A DNA stretch of 5,824 nt from Palsa-504 sp003136255 (GCA_003136255.1 PLDT01000540.1:1-5824), one strand, 5' to 3'; positions 1 to 5,782 are shown, counted from the first letter of the stretch. Notes: a model not told the origin generated them from the letters alone. Translations and numbers: made by a program.

Positions 1-1068
1 GTCGTCGGTCCGGCCAGCACCGTGGTCGAGACGGTCCAGTTCGACGCATAGCCGGACCAGGTCATCAAGGACGCTGAGGTCGGTGTCGCCGGTAACGACC
101 GGAGTCAGGGTCGCGTCGCAGGTGGCGGCCTCGGCGGCGGCACCTTCGAGCCACGCCGCACCATCGCTGGCCCCTTCGGAGGCGGCGGCCCGGCGGGCGG
201 CCCACCGGACCCGGACCGCGGTGATCCACTCACCTTCCAGGACCGATCCGTCGTCCAGGACGCGGAGCTCGGCCAGGGAGACGTGGACCCAGCCCTTGAC
301 GGGCTGGCCAGCCCGCTCAGGGAGCAGTCCGCTGGCCAGCAGGCGCTTCATCGCGTCGGCCAGCGCATCGTGGTAACGCTGGCCGTGAGTACGGGTGTCC
401 TCCGCATCGACGGGGGCGGACAGGGCGTCCAGCACGGCGGTGATGACCGCACTGCACTCGGGGGTTAGGTCGCCGCTGAGCACGCCTGCGCCGCCGAGCG
501 TGGTCTCGATCCGCACCTGCCGGTCCTCGAAGCCGTCGTCGGGGTCGTGGTCGGGATCGGCGGGCAGGGACCGGGTGTAAATCTCCATCGCCAGCTCGAC
601 CAGGTCCTGCTGGTCCGCGCCGGCCCGCGCGGCGGCGACCAGGATCGCGTCGGCGGCCTCCCGGCAGTCCTCGGGCAGCTTGTCCGTCCACCCGCACAGC
701 TTGCGCGCGTAGGACTCCGACAGGACGTATCCCTCGGCGAGAGCGGCGGCGACCAGGGGGTGGGCGTCAGCGCGGCGGGCCCATGCGGTGTGGGCGGTGG
801 CGGCGCCCTTGGTGATGCGGGTCCGGTGAATCAGCCAGGACCGAGGGCTGTAGTCCGCGTCGGCGGAATAGCCCCGGCCGGAGATGAACGAGCCCAGGAC
901 CACGGCCCGCGTCGCGGTGGTCATCGAGTCGACCTGCTCGAGGTCCTGCAGGCACTCCGCCTGCTCCTCAGTGACCATCTCGGCCGCGCTGGCGCGGTAG
1001 AAACTCATGACGGCGCGCAGCATCTCCCGTGCCTCGGCCGTGCTCCCGGGCGACGAAACGGTACTCAC
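1..1068 (-). CDS. DUF222 / 13E12 repeat family protein, N-terminal part (probable HNH endonuclease, cut by window edge)
   Basis: An open frame of 356 codons without a stop leaves the window at its left edge. The translation matches DUF222 (13E12 repeat family): residues 78-160 carry the helical block with RSWLIHRTRITKGAA and HPLVAAALAEGYVLSESYAR, residues 194-243 carry GVLSGDLTPECSAV and RTHGQRYHDALADAM, and residues 251-271 read ERAGQPVKGWVHVSLAELR. CDATLTPVVTG follows near 317-327. In this family an HNH nuclease domain normally follows DUF222; here it would lie outside the window, so nuclease activity is inferred. I chose GTG at 1068 because a perfect GGAGGTGA Shine-Dalgarno lies 5 bases upstream. 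An in-frame GTG at 1077 overlaps that site and is less likely. An acidic stretch, DPDHDPDDGFED, spans residues 171-182. The gene has its own promoter (1118-1140) and is insulated from the upstream catalase by a terminator. Family identity is confident; biochemical role is not established. Confidence 0.9.
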   Translation of the reverse strand, partial: MSTVSSPGSTAEAREMLRAVMSFYRASAAEMVTEEQAECLQDLEQVDSMTTATRAVVLGSFISGRGYSADADYSPRSWLIHRTRITKGAATAHTAWARRADAHPLVAAALAEGYVLSESYARKLCGWTDKLPEDCREAADAILVAAARAGADQQDLVELAMEIYTRSLPADPDHDPDDGFEDRQVRIETTLGGAGVLSGDLTPECSAVITAVLDALSAPVDAEDTRTHGQRYHDALADAMKRLLASGLLPERAGQPVKGWVHVSLAELRVLDDGSVLEGEWITAVRVRWAARRAAASEGASDGAAWLEGAAAEAATCDATLTPVVTGDTDLSVLDDLVRLCVELDRLDHGAGRTDD

Positions 1069-1073
1069 CTGGC

Positions 1074-1081
1074 TCACCTCC
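1074..1081 (-). promoter_or_regulatory. Ribosome binding site that fixes the start of the DUF222 gene
   Basis: On the minus strand the bases read GGAGGTGA, a full match to the 16S rRNA anti-Shine-Dalgarno, followed by 5 bases and the GTG at 1068. The competing in-frame GTG at 1077 lies inside this site, which argues against it as the start. Confidence 0.75.
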
Positions 1082-1117
1082 CTCACCGGGCGAGGGCCTA
1101 TTCTGATTACTTGTTCT

Positions 1118-1140
1118 ATGATAACATCCACCACCGACAT
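1118..1140 (-). promoter_or_regulatory. RecA-NDp (PafBC-type) DNA-damage promoter of the DUF222 gene
   Basis: The minus strand reads ATGTCGGTG (1140-1132), then 8 bases, then TATCAT (1123-1118). The published mycobacterial RecA-independent damage promoter is TTGTCRGTG-N8-TAnnnT, which works with the activator PafBC. The match is complete except for the first base of the -35 part, including the exact 8-base spacing. It lies 49 bases upstream of the chosen GTG and just beyond the catalase terminator, in a locally AT-rich stretch. From memory, 13E12 genes of M. tuberculosis are among the genes linked to damage control, which fits. The assignment rests on pattern matching only. Confidence 0.65.
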
Positions 1141-1160
1141 TTCTCGAACGCCTCGCCGAT

Positions 1161-1199
1161 GAAACAGAGCCCGGCACCTAGTGGAGGCGCCGGGCTCTG
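1161..1199 (-). terminator. Intrinsic terminator of the catalase gene
   Basis: A perfect 11-bp inverted repeat has arms CAGAGCCCGGC (1165-1175) and GCCGGGCTCTG (1189-1199), separated by a 13-base loop. On the minus strand the hairpin begins 18 bases after the catalase stop and is followed by a short TTT run. It lies between catalase and the DUF222 promoter, so the two tandem genes are probably separate transcripts. Confidence 0.8.
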
Positions 1200-1217
1200 C
1201 GGATGGTGCGGGTTTGG

Positions 1218-2738
1218 TCAGGCCTTGGCTTGCATGCTCGAGCGGGCCGGGTTGCCCTGCTGGGCGGCCTTGGGATCCTTCTCGGTCTGCTTGGCGCGGA
1301 CGCCCGCCTCGACCCGGTCGCCGAGGTTCTTGTCGACGTTGCGCCAGTACTGGAAGGCGCGTTCCAGGACGGGTTCGGTCACCCCGTTGAGCAGGTGGCC
1401 GACGACGTTGCTGACCATGCGCTCGCGGGCCGCGTCGTCCAGGACCTCGCGGACCATGGTGCCGGCTTGGCCCCAGTCGTCGTCCTGCTGGTGCGGGGTG
1501 TAGGCCGAGCGGACCAGGTCCCCGTCGGTGTGCCAGCTGGCCGGCCTGTAGCGTTCGCTGTCGGCCTTCGGGCCGCCCTTGGAGTTGGGCGCGTAGACCG
1601 GGTCGTGGACGTTGACGACCCGCATCACGCCGTCCTTGCTGTAGCTATGCACCTCGACCTGCGGGCTGTTGACCGGGATCTGCTTGTAGTTGACCCCGAG
1701 CCGGGCGCGGTGCGCGTCGGCGTAGGAGAACCCGCGGGCCAGCAACATCTTGTCCGGGGACAGCGCGATGCCGGGAACCAGGTTGTTCGGCTCGAACGCG
1801 GCCTGCTCCATCTCGGTGTGGTAGTCGGTCAGGTTGCGGTCCAGGGTGAGCCGGCCGACCTCGGTCAGCGGGTAGTCGCCGTGCGGCCACACCTTGGTCA
1901 GGTCGAACGGATTGAACCGGTAGGTCTTGGCCTCCTCGAACGGCATGATCTGCATCTTCAGCGTCCAGCTCGGGAGCTCCCCGCGCTCGATCGCCTCGTA
2001 CAGGTCGCGCTGGTGGTAGTCGGTGTCGGCCGACGCCATCTGGTCGCCCTCGTCCTGGGTGAAGAACTCGATGCCCTGGTCGGTCTTGAAGTGGTACTTG
2101 ACCCAGAACCGCTCCCCCGCGGCGTTGATCCACATGTAGGTGTGCGAGCTGTACCCGTTCATGTGCCGCCAGGACCGCGGGATGCCGCGGTCGCCCATCA
2201 GGTAGGTGACCTGGTGCGCCGATTCCGGGGACAGGGTCCAGAAGTCCCACTGCATGTCGTTGTCGCGCAGGTTGTTGTCCGCACGGCGCTTCTGGGATCG
2301 GATGAAGTGCTGGAACTTCATCGGGTCGCGGATGAAGAAGACCGGGGTGTTGTTCCCGACCATGTCGTAGTTGCCCTCGGAGGTGTAGAACTTCAGGGCG
2401 AAGCCGCGCGGGTCGCGCCAGGTGTCCGGGCTGCCCCGCTCGCCGGCCACGGTGGAGAACCGGATGAGCGTGTCGGTGCGGGTGCCGGGCTGGAACACGG
2501 CGGCCTTGGTGTAGGCGCTGATGTCGCTGGTGACCTCGAAGTGCCCGAACGCGCCGCCGCCCTTGGCGTGCGGCTGACGCTCGGGGATGCGCTCCCGGTT
2601 GAAGTTCGCCATCTGCTCGATCAGGTAAGTGTCGTGCAGCAGGATCGGGCCGTCGGGGCCGACGGTGAGCGAGTACTCGTCACTTTCGGCCGGCGCGCCC
2701 GCATCGGTGGTCGTCGGCTTCACGTGCGGATCTGTCAC
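1218..2738 (-). CDS. katA: Monofunctional heme catalase (KatA-type, small subunit)
   Basis: This 506-residue protein converts hydrogen peroxide to water and oxygen in the cytoplasm using heme b. The length is that of small-subunit, NADPH-binding (clade 3-like) catalases, with no large-subunit C-terminal flavodoxin-like domain. Visible landmarks are the distal histidine H57 in RIPERQPHAKGGGAFG, the distal asparagine in VGNNTPVFFIRD (129-130), the proximal heme-ligand tyrosine Y339 in RGFSYADAHR, and the conserved RHMNGYSSHTY, YHFKTDQG and FNPFDLTKVWPHGDYPL segments. GTG at 2738 is supported by AGGAGG 7 bases upstream. The first 20 or so residues are a poorly conserved polar leader without signal peptide features, and the C-terminus is a charged tail rich in Lys, Gln and Ala. 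The gene is divergent from the hydrolase at 2977 and ends at a hairpin terminator. No adjacent fur or oxyR homologue is visible. The symbol is the generic one for this enzyme class. Confidence 0.97.
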   Translation of the reverse strand: MTDPHVKPTTTDAGAPAESDEYSLTVGPDGPILLHDTYLIEQMANFNRERIPERQPHAKGGGAFGHFEVTSDISAYTKAAVFQPGTRTDTLIRFSTVAGERGSPDTWRDPRGFALKFYTSEGNYDMVGNNTPVFFIRDPMKFQHFIRSQKRRADNNLRDNDMQWDFWTLSPESAHQVTYLMGDRGIPRSWRHMNGYSSHTYMWINAAGERFWVKYHFKTDQGIEFFTQDEGDQMASADTDYHQRDLYEAIERGELPSWTLKMQIMPFEEAKTYRFNPFDLTKVWPHGDYPLTEVGRLTLDRNLTDYHTEMEQAAFEPNNLVPGIALSPDKMLLARGFSYADAHRARLGVNYKQIPVNSPQVEVHSYSKDGVMRVVNVHDPVYAPNSKGGPKADSERYRPASWHTDGDLVRSAYTPHQQDDDWGQAGTMVREVLDDAARERMVSNVVGHLLNGVTEPVLERAFQYWRNVDKNLGDRVEAGVRAKQTEKDPKAAQQGNPARSSMQAKA

Positions 2739-2777
2739 TGCTATTCCTCCTCGTCGTCATTAACGCGGCTGGGGGTG

Positions 2778-2797
2778 GCACAGGCCGTGCACAGGCC
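2778..2797. repeat. Tandem 9-bp direct repeat near the catalase start (possible operator)
   Basis: GCACAGGCC occurs twice, at 2778-2786 and 2789-2797, separated by GT. The 11-bp period is about one helical turn, so both copies face the same side of the DNA. It lies 40-59 bases upstream of the catalase GTG. The repeat is seen directly; an operator role is inferred, and no known regulator motif was recognised. Confidence 0.45.
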
Positions 2798-2939
2798 CCA
2801 GAAGACCACTTTCGCCTCATCGATCACCCAAAACCGCGCTGGTCGGCCGGATCAAGCCGTGGTCAGCTTCCCTCGGATCTGGGATGGGCCATGCCCCGGA
2901 ATGAGACGCCTTACCCTCTCAGGCCGATCGAAACATCCC

Positions 2940-2945
2940 TAGGAT
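2940..2945 (+). promoter_or_regulatory. Candidate -10 element of the hydrolase gene
   Basis: TAGGAT fits the common actinobacterial housekeeping -10 form TAnnnT and lies 31 bases before the ATG. No good -35 hexamer sits at 16-19 bp spacing, so this is tentative. Confidence 0.35.
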
Positions 2946-2976
2946 CGAGACAGCTTCGGACTCGGGAGGGCAAACC

Positions 2977-3783
2977 ATGCCAGTGGTGCAGGCGAACGGG
3001 ATCGACATCAACTACGAGGTGCAGGGCGAGGGCGAGCCGATGGTGCTCATCCCTTACACAGCGGCCGACCATGCCTGTTACGCGTTCCAGGTGGCCGAGT
3101 ACGCCAAGCACTTCACTTGCTACAGCGTCGACCCGCGCGGCGCGGGGCTGTCCAGCAAGCCGGAGGGCGAGTACACCACGGAACTGCTGGCCGACGACGT
3201 CGCGGCGTTCATACAGGTCACCGGAATCGGGCGGGCGCATATCTTCGGGGTCTCGCTGGGCGCGGCGGCTGGCATGTGGCTGGCGGCCAAGTACCCGGAG
3301 CAGGCCAAGACGCTGTCCCTGCACAGCGCCTGGGACAAGACCGACCCGTTCCTGCGCGTCATCGTGGAGGGCTGGCGGATCATGGCCAACGCGCTGGACA
3401 GCGTGACCGAGATGGTCATCACGGGAATCTTCCCGTTCTGCCTGACCCCCGAGCTGTACGCCGCGCGGCCTGAGTACGTCGACGCCCTGGCCGATTTCGT
3501 CCGCAGCCGCCCGAGGCAGCCGGTGGACGCGTTCATGCGGCAGTCCGGGGCCGTACTGGGGCACGACGCGACGACCGTCCTCGGCTCGATCCAGGCCCCG
3601 ACCCTGATCACGTACGGGCGCCATGACATCGTGACCTCGACCCGCTTCGCCACACCGCTGACCGAGGCGATCGCGAACACCGAGCTCATCTTGTTCGAGG
3701 ACTGCGCGCACGCCGCGATCTACGAGAACGTAGAGGGGTTCAACCAGCAGACGCTGGACTTCTTGCAACGCCACAGCGGCTGA
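2977..3783 (+). CDS. Alpha/beta-fold hydrolase
   Basis: This 268-residue soluble protein fills a single alpha/beta hydrolase domain. The nucleophile elbow is GVSLG (91-95) with Ser93. The acid is probably Asp217 in YGRHDIVTS, and the general base is probably His245 in EDCAHAAIYEN. The segment VDPRGAGLSSKPEGEYTTE (51-69) is the usual loop and strand before the elbow. The common HGxG oxyanion motif after the third strand is absent: LIPYTAADH (24-32) occupies that place. The overall look is that of the lactonase/haloperoxidase-like hydrolases, but the substrate cannot be deduced. There is no signal peptide or membrane segment. ATG at 2977 is supported by GGGAGGG 6 bases upstream. The gene is divergent from catalase and 48 bp upstream of the dehydratase-VOC fusion on the same strand, so the pair may be co-transcribed. 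Fold and triad are confident; function is unknown. Confidence 0.9.
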   Translation: MPVVQANGIDINYEVQGEGEPMVLIPYTAADHACYAFQVAEYAKHFTCYSVDPRGAGLSSKPEGEYTTELLADDVAAFIQVTGIGRAHIFGVSLGAAAGMWLAAKYPEQAKTLSLHSAWDKTDPFLRVIVEGWRIMANALDSVTEMVITGIFPFCLTPELYAARPEYVDALADFVRSRPRQPVDAFMRQSGAVLGHDATTVLGSIQAPTLITYGRHDIVTSTRFATPLTEAIANTELILFEDCAHAAIYENVEGFNQQTLDFLQRHSG

Positions 3784-3831
3784 TGCCGAGGATGTGTCGG
3801 GGCGCGCGACGGCTGGTGGCACCATGGCGGT

Positions 3832-4686
3832 ATGGAGGAACAGGCTCGCGGACCTTATCAGAGGCTGACTAGGCAGGAGGCCTCGGACGCGGTCACCGGC
3901 CTCGGCTGGCGGCTCGTCCTGGGCGAGTTGCGGACCGAGGTCAGGACCGGATCACTCCCGCTGGCCGCCGACGTCGCCGGGCGGGCGGCGGCGGTGGCCG
4001 GCGCCGAGGGGCACCTGCGGCTGGATGTACGCGCGGACCGGGTGATGCTGTCGCTGCAGACCGCGGCGGAGGGCTGGGTGACTGCGCGCGACGTCGAGTT
4101 GGCCCGGGCGATCTCGACCGTGGTCGAGGAGTCGCGGCTGGAGACGGTCAGTGGGGGCGACGGAGGCAGTGAGGTCGGCGCGGGCGCCTGGGGTGACGTG
4201 GGTGGGGACGACGGCGACGCGGACGGGGAAATCGGGAGCGGGGACCTCGACGGGAGCGGGGATGACGGCGGCGGGGACGGGGACGTCGATGGAGGCGGGG
4301 GCGGAAGCGGCGGGGGTCGCCGGTCGGTGCAGGTGATCGAGATCGGGATCGACGCGCTCGACGCGGGGGCGATCCGGGCGTTCTGGCGGGCGGTGCTGGG
4401 GTACGTGGACGAGCCGGGGCGGTCTGGGGCGTGGGACGGGCTCATTGACCCGCTCGGGCAGGGGCCGGCGGTCTGGTTCCAGCGGATGGACGCGCCGCGG
4501 CCGCAGCGCAACCGGATTCACTTCGATGTGTCGGTGCCGCACGACGAGGCGGAGTCGCGGATCCGGGCCACCCTGGCGGCGGGCGGGACCTTGACCTACG
4601 ACGCGGAAGCTCCCGCGTTCTGGGTGCTGGCCGATGCCGAGGGCAACGAGGCCTGTGTCACGACCTGGCAGGGCCGGGACGGCTGA
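3832..4686 (+). CDS. Fusion of a degenerate pterin-4a-carbinolamine dehydratase-like domain and a VOC (glyoxalase-like) domain
   Basis: This 284-residue protein has three parts. Residues 12-101 follow the pattern of 4a-hydroxytetrahydrobiopterin dehydratase (LTRQEASDAVTGLGWRL, then RVMLSLQTAAEGWVTARD and LARAI). Where active enzymes have the HHP motif and a third histidine in TxHxxGGLTxxD, this protein reads GHL (60-62, only His61 kept) and TAAEGWVTARD (77-87, Ala78 at the histidine site), so the domain looks catalytically dead. Residues 107-162 form a linker with 27 Gly and 13 Asp among 56 residues. Residues 166-280 are a VOC domain of the Glyoxalase_6-like kind: VQVIEIGIDALDAGAIRAFWR, then NRIHFDVSV with His230, then VLADAEGNEACV with Glu273. 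The substrate is unknown; a binding rather than catalytic role is possible. The ATG at 3832 lacks a strong Shine-Dalgarno, and the ATG at 3824 is out of frame. The gene follows the hydrolase by 48 bp and converges with the DUF4397 gene. Confidence 0.85.
   Translation: MEEQARGPYQRLTRQEASDAVTGLGWRLVLGELRTEVRTGSLPLAADVAGRAAAVAGAEGHLRLDVRADRVMLSLQTAAEGWVTARDVELARAISTVVEESRLETVSGGDGGSEVGAGAWGDVGGDDGDADGEIGSGDLDGSGDDGGGDGDVDGGGGGSGGGRRSVQVIEIGIDALDAGAIRAFWRAVLGYVDEPGRSGAWDGLIDPLGQGPAVWFQRMDAPRPQRNRIHFDVSVPHDEAESRIRATLAAGGTLTYDAEAPAFWVLADAEGNEACVTTWQGRDG
4150..4317 (+). repeat. Low-complexity Gly/Asp-coding linker
   Basis: These 168 bases within the fusion gene are irregular repeats of GGNGAC- and GGCGGG-like units and encode the Gly/Asp/Ser-rich linker between the two domains. 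The units are not exact copies, so this is low complexity rather than a clean tandem repeat. Such tracts are prone to length change by slippage. Confidence 0.7.
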
Positions 4687-4721
4687 GGCCGTCTACGACC
4701 GGGCCGGTGGCGGCCGACGGC
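4678..4721. terminator. Nested inverted repeats between convergent genes (possible bidirectional terminator)
   Basis: GACGGC (4678-4683), TGAG, then GCCGTC (4688-4693) form a perfect 6-bp hairpin that includes the stop codon of the fusion gene. The same GCCGTC can instead pair with GACGGC at 4716-4721, enclosing the near-palindrome ACCGGGCCGGT (4698-4708). It lies between two genes that end facing each other. No T-run follows on either strand, so a terminator role is uncertain. Confidence 0.4.
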
Positions 4722-4759
4722 TGTGGGGTCCGGATTTCCTCGAGCTGAGCCGCGGAGCG

Positions 4760-5531
4760 TTAGGTCGGGTTGAGCCGACGCAGCCGCGTGCGGCGCAGGC
4801 GCCAGCCTCCGGCCATGATTAGCAGTGCCCCGCCGCCGATGAGAGCCAGCCACGGGAGTGACGAGCCTGCGCCGTGCGGCGCGGTGCCGCCGAATCCGGT
4901 GGAAACGCCACCCGTGGGCGCCTGGCCGGCCCCGGCGGCNNCCGGTCGCGCTCATGGTCCAGGTGCCGGTCGGGATGGGCACCTGGGGACTCACGATGCC
5001 GGGCGCCGCGTCGGTCGTGATGTTCCCCGGGGCTCCGGCGGCGCAACTGCAGTGGAACGTGACCTGGCCCTGATTAAGGTCAGCCTGGATCACCCGCACG
5101 AAGGATTTTCCTGATGGCGTGGTCAGGTTGTTGTCGATGACCTGAAGCTTCCCCTGCTGGGCGCTGGTCTTGAGGGGCACCACCGTGTACGCGCCGCCAG
5201 CCTGCACCGTAAGACTGGTGGACCAGACGGCAGTACTCGACGGGGAAGACCCGGCGGAGCGCATCTGGACGCTGTAGTCGCCGGGGTTCACGGCCTGATA
5301 GGGCAATATCGTCCCGTAGGCGACGTCGTGCCCGACGAACTGAGGGGTGGAGTCGCCGGACGAATACAGGTATACGTCCACGGGGGACGGGGTCTCAGAT
5401 AGGTTACCGAGGGCGACGAACCCGGAACTAGCGGACGCAGGGGCCGCCGAGGCGCTGGCCGGAATGCCGACTAGCAGGGCCGAGAAGGCCAGCAACACGG
5501 CCGGTCGCCAGGATATGACGCGATATTTCAC
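4760..5531 (-). CDS. DUF4397 domain protein, secreted and membrane-anchored (frame broken by two N bases)
   Basis: The GTG at 5531 has GGGAG 8 bases upstream and is followed directly by a signal peptide: basic VKYRVISWRP, hydrophobic AVLLAFSALLVGI, then ASASAAPA with likely cleavage near residues 29-30. Residues 37-155 match DUF4397, with GFVALGNLSETPSPVDVYLY, GTILPYQAVNPGDYSVQMR, AGGAYTVVPL, KLQVIDNNL and SFVRVIQADL. A CSC motif (161-163) follows. After the Ns at 4940-4941 the sensible frame shifts: it reads APTGGVSTGFGGTAPHG, a membrane helix (about LPWLALIGGGALLIMAGG, 225-242), then basic RLRRTRLRRLNPT and TAA at 4760. As given, the span is 772 bases; with one N removed it is 771, or 256 residues plus stop. 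The C-terminus resembles a cell-wall-anchored tail, but no LPxTG or LAxTG motif is present, so simple membrane anchoring is likely. Function is unknown; DUF4397 domains are typically extracellular beta-rich modules. An in-frame ATG at 5615 lacks a ribosome binding site. Confidence 0.85.
4940..4941. other. Two ambiguous bases (NN) in a GC-rich stretch
   Basis: The bases lie in the codons just after TWTMSAT of the DUF4397 protein. With two Ns the frame runs into a non-coding-looking arginine-rich tail; with one N (codon GGN, Gly) it joins a natural C-terminus. The true base count here is probably one, or four, rather than two. Confidence 0.85.
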
Positions 5532-5670
5532 GTTAGACGCTCCCAACACTGCGGAATTCTCTTTCCGCCTCCCCACCCAGGAGGCCCGGAACGCCGCATC
5601 GGCCAAGGTGACCATGCAGGAGTTGTCCGCGATCTCGCTGAGGCGAGGCCACCATGGAGCGAAAGAGACG

Positions 5671-5682
5671 CTGTGCTCACAG
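5671..5682. repeat. Short palindrome CTGTGCTCACAG
   Basis: Two 5-bp arms (CTGTG and CACAG) flank two central bases. The shape fits a small dimeric-regulator site, but one 12-bp palindrome can occur by chance and no regulator was recognised. Confidence 0.3.
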
Positions 5683-5689
5683 TAGAGCC

Positions 5690-5710
5690 GGGTTTGCGCA
5701 ATAGCAACCC
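5690..5710 (-). repeat. Inverted repeat in the DUF4397 leader
   Basis: GGGTTTGC (5690-5697) and GCAACCC (5704-5710) pair as a 7-bp stem with one bulged T and a 6-base loop. No T-run follows on the minus strand, so it does not look like an attenuator. It could be an RNA hairpin or a protein site. Confidence 0.4.
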
Positions 5711-5751
5711 ACTCGATCCAATCCCGGTCGTATACATAAAGCCGGACACGC

Positions 5752-5782
5752 GTTATATCGGAATAGTGGAGAAAACGGTCAA
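5752..5782 (-). promoter_or_regulatory. Candidate housekeeping promoter of the DUF4397 gene
   Basis: On the minus strand TTGACC (5782-5777) is followed after 19 bases by TATAAC (5757-5752). Each hexamer matches the sigma-70 consensus at five of six positions. The spacer is two bases longer than ideal, which lowers confidence. Confidence 0.5.

Larger units (their letters stand above)
2739..2976. promoter_or_regulatory. Divergent control region between catalase and hydrolase
   Basis: This 238-bp region separates two divergent genes and carries no convincing coding frame. On the catalase side it holds a ribosome binding site (AGGAGG, within 2746-2751) and a tandem 9-bp repeat at 2778-2797. A clear catalase promoter was not found: minus-strand TTGGGT then TGGTCT, 17 bases apart, near 2805-2835, is only a weak guess. 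On the hydrolase side, TAGGAT at 2940-2945 is a plausible -10 hexamer 31 bases before the ATG, without a good -35, and GGGAGGG at 2964-2970 is the Shine-Dalgarno. GATCGA occurs twice, 17 bp apart (2926-2931 and 2943-2948), flanking that -10. Confidence 0.5.

Noticed and set aside
317..697. Arginine/glycine-rich minus-strand frame
   Set aside because: It is a shifted frame within the DUF222 gene, whose own frame gives the recognisable protein.
1141..1160. Possible LexA (SOS) box starting with TCGAAC near the DUF222 promoter
   Set aside because: Only one half-site fits TCGAAC-N4-GTTCGA; the second half (CGCCGA) matches at three of six positions.
1203..2942. A 579-codon open frame on the plus strand, longer than the catalase it overlaps
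   Set aside because: It is antisense to a clear catalase. Its Val/Leu/Gly/Arg/Asp/Ala-rich translation is the usual by-product of strong GC bias at codon third positions. No domain is recognisable.
4150..4317. Calcium-binding RTX-like repeats in the Gly/Asp linker
   Set aside because: The spacing does not follow the GGxGxDxUx nonapeptide, and the protein shows no secretion signal.
3858..4542. Proline-rich minus-strand frames opposite the fusion gene
   Set aside because: The proline runs are the reverse complement of the glycine-coding linker, and neither frame has a domain or a ribosome binding site.
5532..5615. In-frame extension of the DUF4397 protein to ATG at 5615
   Set aside because: There is no Shine-Dalgarno before it, and it would bury the signal peptide behind 28 residues, whereas GTG at 5531 has GGGAG at 8 bases.
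5528..5749. A 73-codon minus-strand frame that overlaps the DUF4397 start by GTGA, a possible leader peptide gene
   Set aside because: Codon third positions lack the strong GC bias of the real genes, there is no ribosome binding site, and the composition is not protein-like.
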